A stretch of DNA of 64,000 nucleotides from contig JBAJFG010000258.1 in assembly GCA_037903475.1 (NCBI GenBank), positions 1,054,001-1,118,000 of the forward strand. The letters run 5' to 3'. Each line of letters starts with the position of its first letter. Position 1 is the first letter of the stretch. Source of the stretch: Ancylostoma caninum. Lineage: Eukaryota > Nematoda > Chromadorea > Rhabditida > Ancylostomatidae. The notes under the pieces are model-generated. The model worked only from the letters and a program-made list of their open reading frames with translations, did not search any database and had not been told where the DNA came from. Below are positions 49,701 through 60,607 of this stretch, piece after piece. The position numbers and the translations under genes were made by a program.

Positions 49701-49965
49701 CAGGTTTGCTTTTCCACTACCACTACCATTTTCACTGTACGTGGAGAAACATCTTAACAGGAGAAAGGCTCAAGACAACTTCTTCAAGGAGGATTCTACT
49801 GTACAGATCTTGTTTCAGTACCAAGCCTACTCCTTCCTTATCATGACGTCGAATGCATACAGTATCGTTTTGCTTAGTGGAGCTGTCAGGCAAGAAATAT
49901 TGAACCGGTGGCGGTTGCCGACTCCAACAACAAGGCTGATAATGCCTGCAACGACAATCAATTAA
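43703..49965 (+). CDS. Chemoreceptor GPCR, srv type, TM2 exon not found
   Basis: Exons: 43703-43868 (TM1, FALSVFAVFYYSYILYLI, ending FRIFVVTG), 48586-48719 (TM3, MFGCFLMTLNRYTAVCHPLR), 48815-48961 (TM4, IVNVLLMIDIIVAFAAF), 49400-49516 (TM5, EVACLILICLAIYAIRQY), 49581-49703 (TM6), 49819-49965 (TM7, YSFLIMTSNAYSIVLLSGAV, stop TAA). The last five exons join in matching phase. NRYTAVCHPLR and the helix pattern fit the nematode serpentine class V (srv) family, about 320 residues; 278 are accounted for. The first exon ends in phase 1 and the next starts in phase 1, so an absent exon of 3n length should carry TM2. A phase-compatible but unconvincing candidate is 47298-47360. Expected role: chemosensory receptor (family inference). 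AATAAA lies at 50003-50008. Confidence 0.75.
44018..44152. repeat. (ATT)n microsatellite
   Basis: ATTATT repeats with occasional AATT interruptions over about 135 bases. Confidence 0.85.
46660..46734. repeat. 25-bp tandem repeat, three units
   Basis: TATGACTCCCTTCAAAATGA, then AGTAT, is repeated at 46660, 46685 and 46710 with two substitutions in the middle unit. Confidence 0.85.
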
Positions 49966-50002
49966 GCTTGTTGGTGGAACACCCAATAGAAAATGCTTTT
50001 CA

Positions 50003-50008
50003 AATAAA
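50003..50008 (+). promoter_or_regulatory. Poly(A) signal of the srv-type gene
   Basis: AATAAA 38 bases after the stop codon of the last exon, a typical nematode spacing. Confidence 0.6.
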
Positions 50009-50009
50009 C

Positions 50010-53000
50010 CTGATTTCTGTCCAGTAATTATTAAATAATCCAGTAAGTAAGTAAAAGCCATAAAGGATGAAAGCGGAAGACTCCTAATAAATTAAGAGAG
50101 ACGATCCAAAAAAATTATTATAAATGGTAGTGTTAAGATGGATCATTACATGACACGTTTAGGAATGGTGATAAATATTCTCATGATGAATGACTTATAA
50201 TAAAGCGCTCAGTCTCTCTATGTAAGCAAATGTTTGAATATGTCGGTTGTCCCGGAATTCCGTAAGTAATGAAGTACTACAACGATGGCCTAAAAGTGTC
50301 AAAAAGCCATGAAACGAACCCTGGGATCTCTGGGATTGGTAGGAAAACCCTGTACGAAAATGTTCTATAATTTTTCTGTTATTTGGAAAATCGATAGAAA
50401 GAAGGATACGACCTAGAATGCATCCACAGATCGTATTCATTAGGTCCTACGAGAGCCACGGAAGATCGGGGTGTTTCTGCTTCAACCGCGCTTCGAACTC
50501 GTGAAGTCGTCTTAACAATATCTGTGTTATTTCGAGCTGCCGTAGAGCTCCTTGGCGGACAGTGGGGCCAGCAAGATCATTGATGCAATAGACGAGGGCA
50601 TTTTAAATATTAAACAGGATCCTGTTGATCCACAGGCTGTGGGTCCGGGACGATTACACGTCATAAGGACAAAGGAATGTAGCAGTTCGTGTTGCTCACG
50701 CGAAGCAGGCTGTCATTACCACCTCTGTAGGTCTTTTCCAGAAACATGCGTGAACGGGCAAAAGGGAACAGGAAAAACCTGATACGGACTAGCGGAGCGT
50801 GGCTCAAACAATGCACCCCATCCTCCCCATTCCGCTGAGTTTTCTCTCTCTTATTATAATTTCACCTGCTCATCCGAGCTTCCTTTGCTAAAGCAACATT
50901 TTTTCAAAGCAGCTTGTGTCAAATTGGGGATGTTGGGTTCCAGCACTGCTTGAACCCATATTTCTGAGAGATGATAATCAATTAATTAGGATAATGATGT
51001 CGATATCGTTCGCGAGGAGAAGGGGAGGAAGAGGGAAAGAGACAGAATCACAGTTAGCGAATTTATGCCGTCATTTGTTTTGCAGAGTAATGCATTAAAC
51101 AAACAAGAAAAAAAGAGGAAAAAAACACCCAAGCTCCGTTTCGTTTCTCGCACTAGACGTGTTGTACATGTGGAAAGACCCCTACCACTCCACAGAACAT
51201 TCTTCGATCCCATGTAGACTGCTAGATGCAAACAGTATAAGTGATTCAGAGGCATTAGAGGGCAATACATAGATCTTGAAGTTATTATCATGCTGTTAGC
51301 TCATCAACGAGTCCTCAAGGTGTGCCTCTTAATAATCTGAAGAGCGCCACACAATACGATGAAGAGAAATTATGATGAGAAGAAAAGAAAGAGAAAGAAG
51401 AATTTTTCTAACATGATTTGTAGTTAAAGTAAAAAATGTGATTGGTTGCGCAAAAACATCCGAGATTGCAAGCCTGCAACATTTTGTGCATGTACTTGCG
51501 CATTTTTTACTCAGTTCTCTTAGATGCTGACTTACTTACTATAATACTTGATTACTTCCTCGCTTCCATTTCAACATTTGGTGCCTGGTGAGCGAGAGAT
51601 TCCCTTTTTCTGAGGAATCGTGTCGACATTATCATGTACCCATTGGACAAGCACTCTTCAAAGAATAAAGTCTTTCTGAAAAGTGTCGTCCTTTTTGTTG
51701 ATTTTTTCATGCAAACATCTTTTCATCCTCACATTTATGGTCACTCTTCCTCAACCATTTCACCACCTGTATACAATAACTTTGTGACATATTTCCTTTT
51801 CTAAAGAGTGTTGCTCATTTCGCTTGATAAATTGGCTGTCCGTTTAGGGGCAGCGAACAACCAAAATAAGAAAATTTTCTCATCAGTCTATAGAACACCT
51901 TAGGTGCGACACACTTGTCAGACGCTCAACAACCTCGTCAAGCCTGTCAACTGTGGCAACAATGGTTAGATGTTCTGCCTTGAACGTGCAATAGCGGCAA
52001 AGTATCAACTTCTTTCTGACAATTATTCAGGCACTTTTGGGGGACCAGCCGCCTCTCCGAATCTGACGGGCCGCGTAAGGGATGAAAACTGGTCAGGAAT
52101 TGGGTGCGCGGGCTGTCAGTTCCTGATTGAAAGCGAACCAGCTGCGCACCCAATGCCTGACGGGCCGCCGCTTTTTGGAACGCTCCGGACAGCTTCCGTA
52201 TTCGCTGCCTTCTACTCCACAAGATTTCTACGATGACTACCAAATAATACACATCACATCCATGATTCAGATCAATTTTATTCCGGGCAGATCTTCTCAT
52301 ACAAATGAACTGTTTTATAATGGAAATTTTGCCTTCCGAGTGTAGAACTGATTCAGTGATAGGCTCTTCCTTCTTCATATTCTGATTTCTCGCTGAAAAA
52401 GGCATTGTATAAAGAACTGGACGCATGTAACACAAATTTTAAATTGTGAAAGGAAATAAGGAAGAATGCGCTTACATTGTTGGTCTATGCACCTATGTAG
52501 GCCATGCGCTGGTATAACGGGCTGATGCTTCCCAACAAGATACTGGTCCTATAGTGAGCCTCAAAGGCAGTGTCTCACCTCAGAAATCGTTTCCATGATA
52601 TGCAAGGTAGTGCAATCTTCATGAGCTGCAGGGAGCAACCTCTTCATATTATTTGAACAACTTTTAATTTTTAAATTTCAGGACAGAGTGTGGGGAATGA
52701 TCGTTAATGTTACTGTGCTAGTTTTGAAATGGCAAAACGCGTTCCTCGAACAATCGTGGCGTCGAACAGCAGGTAGAACCCCCATCGCTCCGCCTACATT
52801 TTGGATTGGAGGAGTTGGATATCGACGTTCCGCTTGAGCAGATCGTGTTGCCCCCGGACATACTGCAGTCCGCGGGGATTCCCAAGACGTGCTGGCATTT
52901 AATTATTCCATGTTGAATTGAGAAAAATTCACCACCTTAATGTACGGCGCACGTCAGCTGGATGTGCTGAGCAAGGTCTTTGGCGCACGTCTAGGGACTG

Positions 53001-53348
53001 GAGTTGGATTTGGGTGTGTAAAATACTTAAAACCAGGGCGCAGCACCAGGTGGTCATTGACCAGCAGGACTTAGTAGCGTCCTGCAGATTCAGGGGGCTC
53101 AGCACCAATGTCCGGGGCGTAGCCAACCGCTAACCGTCTACTGATGTTAGACAAAAACAGATTTCAGAGAGGCACGTCTGGAGAATCACCAAAATCGTGG
53201 CTGAAGATCACCGTCGTTCAACCATTTACTCCATCCCTACCCTGCGCTCTAGCGCGCTCCAGTGGTAATCAGTTGTTGCTCAACCTGTAGGAGACGTATC
53301 ACGTTGAAATTTTGAATGTAGATGCGCACTATACAAACAAGTAACCCT
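50010..53348. other. Gene-poor stretch with a hairpin and a lone MITE end
   Basis: No supported exon. At about 52100-52161 ATTGGGTGCGC and GCGCACCCAAT form a hairpin between two direct copies of CTGACGGGCCGC (about 52061 and 52157). At 52560 CAAAGGCAGTGTCTCACCTC resembles one end of the TTAA-MITE C1 family without its partner. Confidence 0.4.
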
Positions 53349-53505
53349 CCAAGATGGCACACTTCGTTCTTGAGAAATCGTCTTCGTTTTTGAAAAAAAA
53401 AACCGTCAATAATGGCCAAAAAGTGGTTTTTGTTAAGTGTTTTTGTTTAGTGTTTTTTTTTAAAAACGAAGACGGTTTCTCAAAAACGAGAGATGCCACT
53501 TTGGG
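53349..53505. repeat. Near-perfect foldback with 50-bp arms
   Basis: The left arm (53349-53402) contains CTTGAGAAATCGTCTTCGTT and a poly-A run. The right arm (53450-53505) contains AACGAAGACGGTTTCTCAA and GATGCCACTTTGGG. They pair over about 50 bases with a few mismatches around a roughly 50-base loop. It could be a small MITE or a source of hairpin RNA. The frames on both strands here are products of this symmetry. Confidence 0.65.
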
Positions 53506-54838
53506 GGAGAGTTGGTACCACCTGGACGCATCTCTTGGAGTTGACAGCGTATCGGAACACTTTCTCAAACGAGAGAAATTTCCTGGGAAATTTCCTGGTT
53601 TAGAGAAAAAACACGCTCCAATGACAATTTCTTGTATCTGGCAGGTCCTATAACAAGTTTCAACGAGTTCTAGCGGGATCAAACAGTTCCGTACTAAGGT
53701 CGGTTTTTCTAAGCTCAAATTTGAGATGATTTAGGCTGTCTTCGCCAAGTGGCGTGCATTTCTTGCTGAAACATCATTCATCGTCTCACTAACGCTTATT
53801 TGAGTCACTTTTTTAGTGCTATCTGCTTTTTCTGAAAGAACCCTAGTATGTAGGTACTTAGTAGCCCATTTCGGAATCGGACTGGACTTAGTACTCCCCA
53901 ACCGACACTGACCACCCAGTGCTGTGCCCTGCTTAGAACACAGAATGCTTGCTCTTCCATGAGCAATATTTTTGTTGCAAACCCACGGCGGTGTTACCGT
54001 AGGCTGTCCCTAAGAATTCAACGACGAACGCCCAGCGGTCTCCGCCCACACTCCAGCTGACCTCGCTCAATTATCGGGCGCAATTCTTGTAAAATCAAGC
54101 GTATTTTGCTTATTTCTAGAGATTTTTTCGTATTTTTGGTGATATGGGGGAATATTTCGGCGAAAATAAGCGAAATCTGCTCGAAAGCGCACGTAATTTG
54201 CTCAAATTTTGTCATATGAACAGGTGTGAAGAAGCATCGCTTTGCGGGATCAAGGATAGCAGCGAGGGCACGTGGGGGGGGGTTACGTCTGCGATATGCG
54301 TGGGGTAAGTGCCACACGATTTGGGGTCCACCCCCAGAGGTACAGCCCATTTCCACCTGCTCAACGCCCACGATTGCCTGAGTCGGTTTTTCAACACGAG
54401 CTGCTGGTACAAGCCACAGTTGGTTGTGCCACGTTTTTTGGTCCTTTGTATAGCACTGAAGTCAATGCATCCATCTGGACTAGAATATGTTGACATCTTG
54501 AAATCGAATTAAAGTGAGAAACAGTTTTCAAAATGACTACTCTCCACCACGGGAGCTTGATTTATGCACAAGCTTAAAAAGATAGAGGTTTGGGGACTGT
54601 AGCAATTACTTCCCCTTCGTATCTGAGGAGAGATGAAGTGTGAACTAGTTCTTCATGAAGTTGTAAAAAACAGAACCTCACCTACCAAGCTCTGGAACGG
54701 GCAGTACTCTTGGAGAGACTGCGTAGCGAAACCAAAATTCGTGCGCAAGTTTATATACTGCGCAGTCTTCAGCAACTAATACGGCAAGAATGAAACACCA
54801 CCATCATTTTTGATATGATGATAATTATTATTATAGTT

Positions 54839-56124
54839 CTCTGAACTTTCGTACCACGGTGGGCCCACCGTTATCCCACGGTGGACCCCCAACCCACAGT
54901 GGGCCCACCGTTACTCTCCAGTTATCCCCCAGATATCCCCAGATTATGATGTCCGCCCCCATTTATCCCACCGTTAGCCCACCATTGTCATCAGTCCCAC
55001 GTGCGCCCACCTTTTCCCCACGGTGGGCCCACCGTGCTCTGAGAATCCATGGTGGAACCTCCGTTTGCCCACCCTTTGCCCACTACTAGCCCACAATTCT
55101 GTTTTTCCACGGTTGAACCACCTTTTGCCCACCATTTGCCCACCGTTATCCCACCTATCCCAATTCCGCATTACTCCCCGTTTTAACCACCAAAGGCCCA
55201 CCATTCGCCCACCTTTACCTCATCTAAAGACCGGCCCAGCGGGAGCGTGTTTGCAGAATGACATAGATATTTGATGAAAACATCATCATTCATTGTGTTT
55301 GCTGGTTCCAATCCATTCATCCGATTCCGCTCCCGCTTGTGGTGTGTTCCTCTGGACTTCTACTAACTCTGAGACTCCGGCACGGCAAACGGCGTAAACG
55401 ATTGTAAGTAGTAAAAGTATGATGCGAACTCTCCTTGATGAAGTGAGGATTTTGTTTCAGTGCTTACTTCAGTACTAGCTCTTTTAGGCATTCTTTGCCG
55501 TAGTCAGTGGGCACATATCGTAATTAATTGTTAGAAGAGGAGTAATTGAGTCGAAATTCATGAATGCTCAAATATCGTACATTCCTTCTGACTTCTTCAC
55601 GAGGAAGAAGGCGTGAGTAGATAACCTCCGAAATGTTCGTTCCAAGTGGATGAAAATACTGCTCATATTCAGGCCACACAGAAATGCAAAGTCCTTGGTT
55701 TCGCTCCACTCGCGAAACATTGTTGTTTTGTTGCAGTCATGATTGTGCTGTTTTTTAAATGCCAATATGTTGGGAATAAATCACTATGCTGTTGTGTGGT
55801 GTTTATCCAGAAAAAGGCGATCAGGACACGATGAGAATGTGGGCGGAAGAGCATGATGATCCCCGCCTAACTCATTGAGATACCCCGATTAACCCCTGGA
55901 AGTGCCCTGATTAACCCTCGGAAATATCCCGATCAAACCCTGGAAAATCCCTGGAAATACTCCAGTTTCTTCACGGAAATCTCACAGCTTCCCCTCATGA
56001 ATCCCCAGCTAGCCCAGGGTGGCCCCACGAATAGCCCGCGGTGGCCCCACTGTTTGCTCATGGTTGACGTGCCGAACATTAACCATGGGATAACGGTGGG
56101 CCCACCGTGGTACGAAAGTTCAGA
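54839..56124. mobile_element. 1.29-kb element with terminal inverted repeats and GCCCACCGTT array
   Basis: The left end CTCTGAACTTTCGTACCACG, then GTGGGCCCACCGTTATCCCA, is matched exactly in inverse at 56086-56124. Inside the left end, 54860-55215 is an imperfect array of about 10-base words (GCCCACCGTT, ATCCCAC) that includes both orientations. The right interior has a separate TGGAAATCCC/GATTAACCC word array. No transposase was recognised. A short target duplication is not resolved. Confidence 0.7.
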
Positions 56125-56674
56125 GTTGTTCCGCCTACAGAATAGGTAGCGCGGCCGGTCTGCTAGGATAAGAAGGTTACGCGGCTTTTCCGTTAAGAAG
56201 ATAAGGGGATCGCGGGCGGTCCTCTAAAATGAAGAAAGGTGCGCGGGCGGTCCTCTTAATGTACCTGAGTGCCTAGACGGAAAAACGTGCAACACTCGAA
56301 CTTTTGACCATCTTTTTCGCGCTCGCTCCTTCATTTCAGATGGTCCTCTTTTAAATGTTCGCAGGAATCTTTCTTGTGTTCACTGATCGAGACGAACAGG
56401 TGTTCTTGTTATCTTGACATTCCTTTTACCATTCCTCAGCTTGATGATCTTTTACCCTGTTCACAAAAGTCTTAAAGTTCTCTTTCCATTGCTGCAATGG
56501 ACTCTCCAGACTGTGCGAGGAGTGCAATTCATCAGCGATGCGTGCACTCCCGCACGACTTTTATATAAGAAAAGTAACTCAGCTATAAGTCAAGAGGAAG
56601 AGGATTTTATGGAGTTTCTAAAATATGCAAAATGAAGACATGATATATGTCAAAAATAGAAAAAGAGTAAAAAG

Positions 56675-56873
56675 TATGGGAGAGCATAACTTCGTTCATA
56701 TGGGGGAAAGCTACCACCTACGGGATGAAGGGCTTCTCAGGAGAGCGATAGATCTGCGTGGAAGGATACAGATTTTACACCTTTGTGTTTGCTTTGAACG
56801 TGCAGTATGCGAGCGAAGCGAGCACCATTGGAATTGTGGAAGTCCGGCGTTAGCCGGATGGCCAGACTAGTGC
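56675..56873 (+). repeat. Left arm of a 3.9-kb inverted-repeat pair
   Basis: It reads AGAGCATAACTTCGTTCATA, ACCACCTACGGGATGAAGGG, CTTCTCAGGAGAGCGATAGA, GTATGCGAGCGAAGCGAGCA and GGCCAGACTAG. Its reverse complement is at 60403-60607 at roughly 90 percent identity by eye, apart from a short insertion. The inner edge carries GCGAGCGAAGCGAGC, itself a palindrome, and a hairpin formed by GGAAGTCCGG/CCGGATGGCC. Confidence 0.75.
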
Positions 56874-56968
56874 ATATAAAAGCGTAGAAATGAGTATAAT
56901 GTAACAATAACAGTAAGACTCCGCATAGATGAAAAAGTGTGCGCACATTTACAATTTTACACCGTAAT

Positions 56969-57345
56969 ATATTAGGATGTCAGAAAAATTTCCCGCCAGT
57001 TAGTTTAGTATCTTGTATCTCTGATTGATTTGAAACTTTTCATCCTGTGTGTATATAAAGGTAGGTCAATAGTCTACTTACACCTAATTTGCCTTCGCAT
57101 TCTGTTCAGTTATGGCTGAAAAAATTGTCCTTGAACGCAAGCGATGCAACGAAGATTATATGTATGTGATGCAATGAGCGCTCCGACTGTCTCTTACGAT
57201 ACGGCAAAATTTTGGTTCCGCAAGTTCAAAAACGGCGACTTCGACTTCTTTGACAAACGAAGGTCTGGTAGGCCTAGGGCTTGATTTCATTCCCTATCCT
57301 AACTACATCCTGTAAAAGTCTTGTATAATAAAACTTTGCAAGCAT
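56969..57345 (+). mobile_element. Mariner transposon relic
   Basis: TTAGGATGTCAGAAAAATTT may be the left terminal repeat. It is followed by a start (MAEKIVLERKR) and, after a frame break, WFRKFKNGDFDFFDKRRSGR, the second helix-turn-helix block of mariner transposase. The frame then stops, and only a 3' remnant remains up to AATAAAACTTTG. It is largely deleted and lies inside the inverted-repeat pair. Confidence 0.65.
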
Positions 57346-57948
57346 TCCGAATGCTTCCGCTTATCAAACATGTGGTTGATGGTTAGTGGCACATGTGCCA
57401 CTCTACTACATCGTTTCTGATCTCTATCTTTCACTGTAGGGTGGCCGAATAGTATGGATAGTCCGGGGAACATTATTTTTACATTGCTGGCTACTAGTTT
57501 ATGTTTATTACCAGTCTGGCCGTCCGGCTCATTCCTAATGCTCGCTTCGCTCGCATGACTTTATTCCTTTTTCATTCTCTCTCAACCTTTCGCTCAACAG
57601 ATATTGCTATTCCTAACTACATATCACCGATTCAACCTGGAATGACTACAAGAAGTGGTTTACCATTCTTTGTTTCTTATAACTGGTTATGTGATTAGAG
57701 CCAGGTTGAACACATAAAAGAGGAGGGTGCGATGTGTTCATCAATGAAGGAGAGGAGAGAAACACAGGAGGGGACTTGAAGTGGAAGAAATCATGGGGTT
57801 GCATATTTCTCACTGCTGAGCTCGGAAATTTAATGTTTTACGATTGATGTTTGGCGCCATTGAACCGATCGGGCGGATGGACCTAGCTCGTTGTATATTG
57901 TCAACAGTGGACAACGGCGCACCCGTCATCCGTCGGTCCCCACATTTC

Positions 57949-58232
57949 AGGCGTTTCCCCACTTTTTAACCCCGGCACACCCTCATCACAAAATTGGACC
58001 CGTCTCCCCTAGTTCTGAGCGCCGGCTTACCCTCATCACAGCAGTGGACCCGTTGCTCTGCACCTCTCTCCATCAGACCTTCACTTCATTCTTTGAACCC
58101 CACCATACCCTTCTCTTCACGTTTTATAAGATCTCGTAATCACCATCACTGACCAATCACAGAATTTCGTTACACATTGACACACACACGTGCCACACAG
58201 ACTAAGCGCTATATTATAAGTCATGATATTTG
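57949..58232. repeat. Minisatellite-bearing dispersed repeat, copy 2
   Basis: Two and a part units of the 58-bp array (AGGCGTTTCCCCACTTTTTA; GAGCGCCGGCTTACCCTCAT), then GGACCCGTTGCTC, then the tail with ATAAGATCTCGTAATCACCA, GACCAATCACAGAATTTC and ATTATAAGTCATGATATT. It matches copy 1 at 38.5-38.96 kb through the array-tail junction. Confidence 0.7.
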
Positions 58233-58319
58233 GTTGGTACAGATGAAATGCCGATTGGGCTCTGGTAGTTATTTCTACAGAATAATTTCTGTTTCAGGGT
58301 AGCTGTAAATGCCGTCGTG

Positions 58320-58780
58320 AAGGCATCTGTGAAGGTTATTTGCCGTCATTGCCATTGCTTCCAGCGCTCTATTCCTGATCCTCGAGAATTTCAGAGATGG
58401 CAGATCTCAGGAGTAGTACTTGATACTTTTTGCTCTACGACTTCAAAAGATGCAAAACAGCTGCCGGATCTCATCGATTCCTGTGCGATGCATTTGGGCG
58501 TCATCAGTGAGAGGCAGTGCCAGCGATAATTTCACAAGTTTCGCTCTGGGAATGAAAGCCTCGAAGATGACGCACGTGGTAGGCTTCCATGGGTTTGACA
58601 TGAAGCAGCCGAAAGAAGCTATCGAAGAGGATCACAGTCAGACCACAGGAGATCTGGCGTCTGTTCGGGTGCAGTCACCCAACAATTACGAGATGCCTAC
58701 ATGCGATCGGAAAGCCGAGCAGGAGCATAAATTTCGTAAATTTCTAAAAACTGAAATTTCATCTGTACCAACATAATAAA
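58320..58780 (+). mobile_element. Second mariner relic
   Basis: In shifted frames it keeps FHKFRSGNESLEDDARGRLP (helix-turn-helix linker of mariner transposase) and KEAIEEDHSQTTGDLASV, a form of the A-EAD..QTTRELA block. Stops interrupt it and no catalytic domain remains. TAAAAGCGTAGAAATGATTA at its right edge also borders the inverted-repeat arm at 56877. Confidence 0.65.
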
Positions 58781-58851
58781 AGCGTAGAAATGATTATAAT
58801 GTGTTGGAGTTGAGTAATGAGAAGAGGTAGGAATAGATCATGTGATGTGCG

Positions 58852-59027
58852 ACGTGTCCAACGCTATGATAAGAGTGCGCTAGCGCTCAAATTTCGAGAA
58901 ACGCTGGGAGATAGATCCAAAGCTATGACAAGGATGTGCCGGTGTCCACAAGTGGGAAAATGACGGCAGAGGGATCCAACGTTGTGATGAGAGTGCGCCG
59001 ACGCCCAGGTGTAGGCGAGAGCCAGAA
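58852..59027. repeat. 58-bp minisatellite, inverted array
   Basis: Three units in reverse orientation: GTCCAACGCTATGATAAGAG, then TGCGC; ATCCAAAGCTATGACAAGG; ATCCAACGTTGTGATGAGAG, then TGCGCCGACGCCC. This is the same core as at 38.5 and 57.9 kb, without the tail. Confidence 0.7.
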
Positions 59028-59041
59028 GACACGTCTTTTCC

Positions 59042-59260
59042 TTTCGAATATTCGAATATTCGAATATTCGAATAATCGGATATTTTAACTTTTCGAATAA
59101 TTCGAATATTCGAATAATCGAATATTTTAACTCTCCGAATAATTGGAATATTCGAATAATCGAATATTTCGACCTCTCGAATTATTCGAACATTCGAATA
59201 ACGAAAATTTCGAATCATTCGAATATTCGTTCGAAAATATTCGCTCGAATACCAGTGTAT
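59042..59260. repeat. AATATTCG satellite with 42-bp period
   Basis: It begins with simple GAATATTC repeats, then three 42-bp units start at 59070, 59112 and 59154, each GAATAATCG-ATATTT---CTTTTCGAATAATTCGAATATTC with few changes. The core word TTCGAATATTCGAA is self-complementary. Scattered pieces occur at 60250-60400, 61155-61260, 5466-5515 and 29905-29935. Confidence 0.75.
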
Positions 59261-59368
59261 ACTGTGAACAAGAGTGCATTCATTCGAATCGCCAACACAT
59301 GGGCTTTATTCTGTATATGCTTATTTGGAATGTTTTTGCATCTTGTCCTTTCTACAGACTCATTTTAA

Positions 59369-59775
59369 AGGCAGAGGGCCACCTCGTTCTGCTTGTTGGA
59401 TTTACCAACATGTCCTAGACCTTGTCATCATGTTGATCCCTGGAATGTACATCAACAGGCACAGAAGCGAGGAAATCCCCATTTTTGAAAGGCTCAAACT
59501 GGATAAAAATTTGGAGCCCGGAGGCTGATCGCTCCAAGCTGTGCTGGCTGCCTGCCACGGCTGCTGCGTCGGTCAACGAGTCTTGGCGTGTCCAATCGAT
59601 AAGATCAACGGCTTCACATGTCAACTCGGGTTGGCAAACTGTTACAGACTCCTTCCTGGAAGATGGGTTTATAGACCATTCTGAGACAATTTATGCATGC
59701 CGTTGGAACCATCGCGCCGAGTAGATGCAGAATCTGCTGTTAGCTGAACTACGAAAATGAGGTGGACCTCTGCCT
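59369..59775. mobile_element. TTAA-flanked MITE C3a
   Basis: Ends AGGCAGAGGGCCACCTCGTT and GAGGTGGACCTCTGCCT, with TTAA at 59365-59368 and 59776-59779. The core contains GTGTCCAATCGATAAGATCA, ACGGCTTC, shared with C1 and C3b. No transposase. Confidence 0.8.
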
Positions 59776-59779
59776 TTAA

Positions 59780-60205
59780 AGGCAGTGTGTCAGCTCGTTC
59801 CGTTGCTTGTAGATATCAACAGAGTATAGACCTGCTCGTCACGCTGAGTCCAATGATGTACGATAAAACGCATAAAATTGTAATGTAACGCATAAAACCC
59901 CGTTTTCGGAGGGCCCGAACATGTAGTTCACGGACCACTTGGGCGGAGCGGTCCGTGACTGTGCTGGCTGCCCGTCACGGCTGCAACGTTGGCCAACACG
60001 TCTGGACGTGTCCGATCGATAAGATCAACGGCTTCCCACGTCCACTCGAAGCAACAAACTGTTCCAAATCCCATCCCGGAAAACGTTAATAAAACGGCTT
60101 AGAGCCCGTTTTGTAATAAGTTATGTATACCGCTAGATTCATTGCCTCGAGAAGATTCAGAATCCGCTGAAACCCCAAGCACGAAAACGAGGTGACACAC
60201 TGCCT
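59780..60205. mobile_element. TTAA-flanked MITE C3b, abutting C3a
   Basis: Ends AGGCAGTGTGTCAGCTCGTT and ACGAGGTGACACACTGCCT, with TTAA at 59776-59779 (shared) and 60206-60209. The core GGACCACTTGGGCGGAGCGG and GTCCGATCGATAAGATCAAC matches C1 in inverse orientation. Confidence 0.8.
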
Positions 60206-60249
60206 TTAAGTGCGTCAATAATTCTGACGCACCCTGTATAAGCGAAAAT

Positions 60250-60400
60250 TCGTAATCGAATAAATTTGAAAAAGTCGAATATTCGAATATTTGGATAGTC
60301 GAATAGTCGATGAGGTCGTCATATTCGAATATATTCGAGCTCAAATATTCGACAGATGGTACTACTCGAACATATTCGAATATTCGAGGCTCATATTCGA
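60250..60400. repeat. AATATTCG repeat patch
   Basis: Irregular TTCGAATATTCGAA words with TAGTCGAATAGTCGA variants, abutting the right arm of the inverted-repeat pair. Confidence 0.6.
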
Positions 60401-60402
60401 CT

Positions 60403-60607
60403 AGTCTGGCCTTCCGGCCAACACCGGACTTCCAGACTTCTAATGGTGCTCGCTTCGCTCGCATACAGCAAGTTGAAAGCAAACACAAAGGTATATATGG
60501 GTTGATAAGATCTGTATCCTTCCATGCAGTTCTATCGCTCTCCTGAGAAGCCCTTCATCCCGTAGGTGGTAGCTTTCCCCATATGAACGAAGTTATGCTC
60601 TTCCATA
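60403..60607 (-). repeat. Right arm of the 3.9-kb inverted-repeat pair
   Basis: Reverse complement of 56675-56873, from CTAGTCTGGCCTTCCGGCCA at the inner edge to GTTATGCTCTTCCATA at the outer edge, with about 16 extra bases near 60490. Shorter pieces of the inner edge occur at 57510-57552 (AGTCTGGCCGTCCGG, GCTCGCTTCGCTCGCAT) and 61316-61350. Confidence 0.75.

Noticed and set aside
51947..52435. 162-residue minus-strand frame
   Set aside because: Length alone is not convincing: it spans an inverted-repeat hairpin, with no domain and no splice sites.
53329..53718. 129-residue minus-strand frame with mirrored plus-strand frame
   Set aside because: Both are kept open by the symmetry of the 53349-53505 hairpin.
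54850..55274. Proline/histidine-rich frames on both strands resembling a structural protein
   Set aside because: They are translations of the GCCCACCGTT array inside a terminal-inverted-repeat element.
58880..59218. 112-residue frame with YSNIRIIRKVKI-type repeats
   Set aside because: It is a translation of the 42-bp AATATTCG satellite and the adjoining minisatellite.
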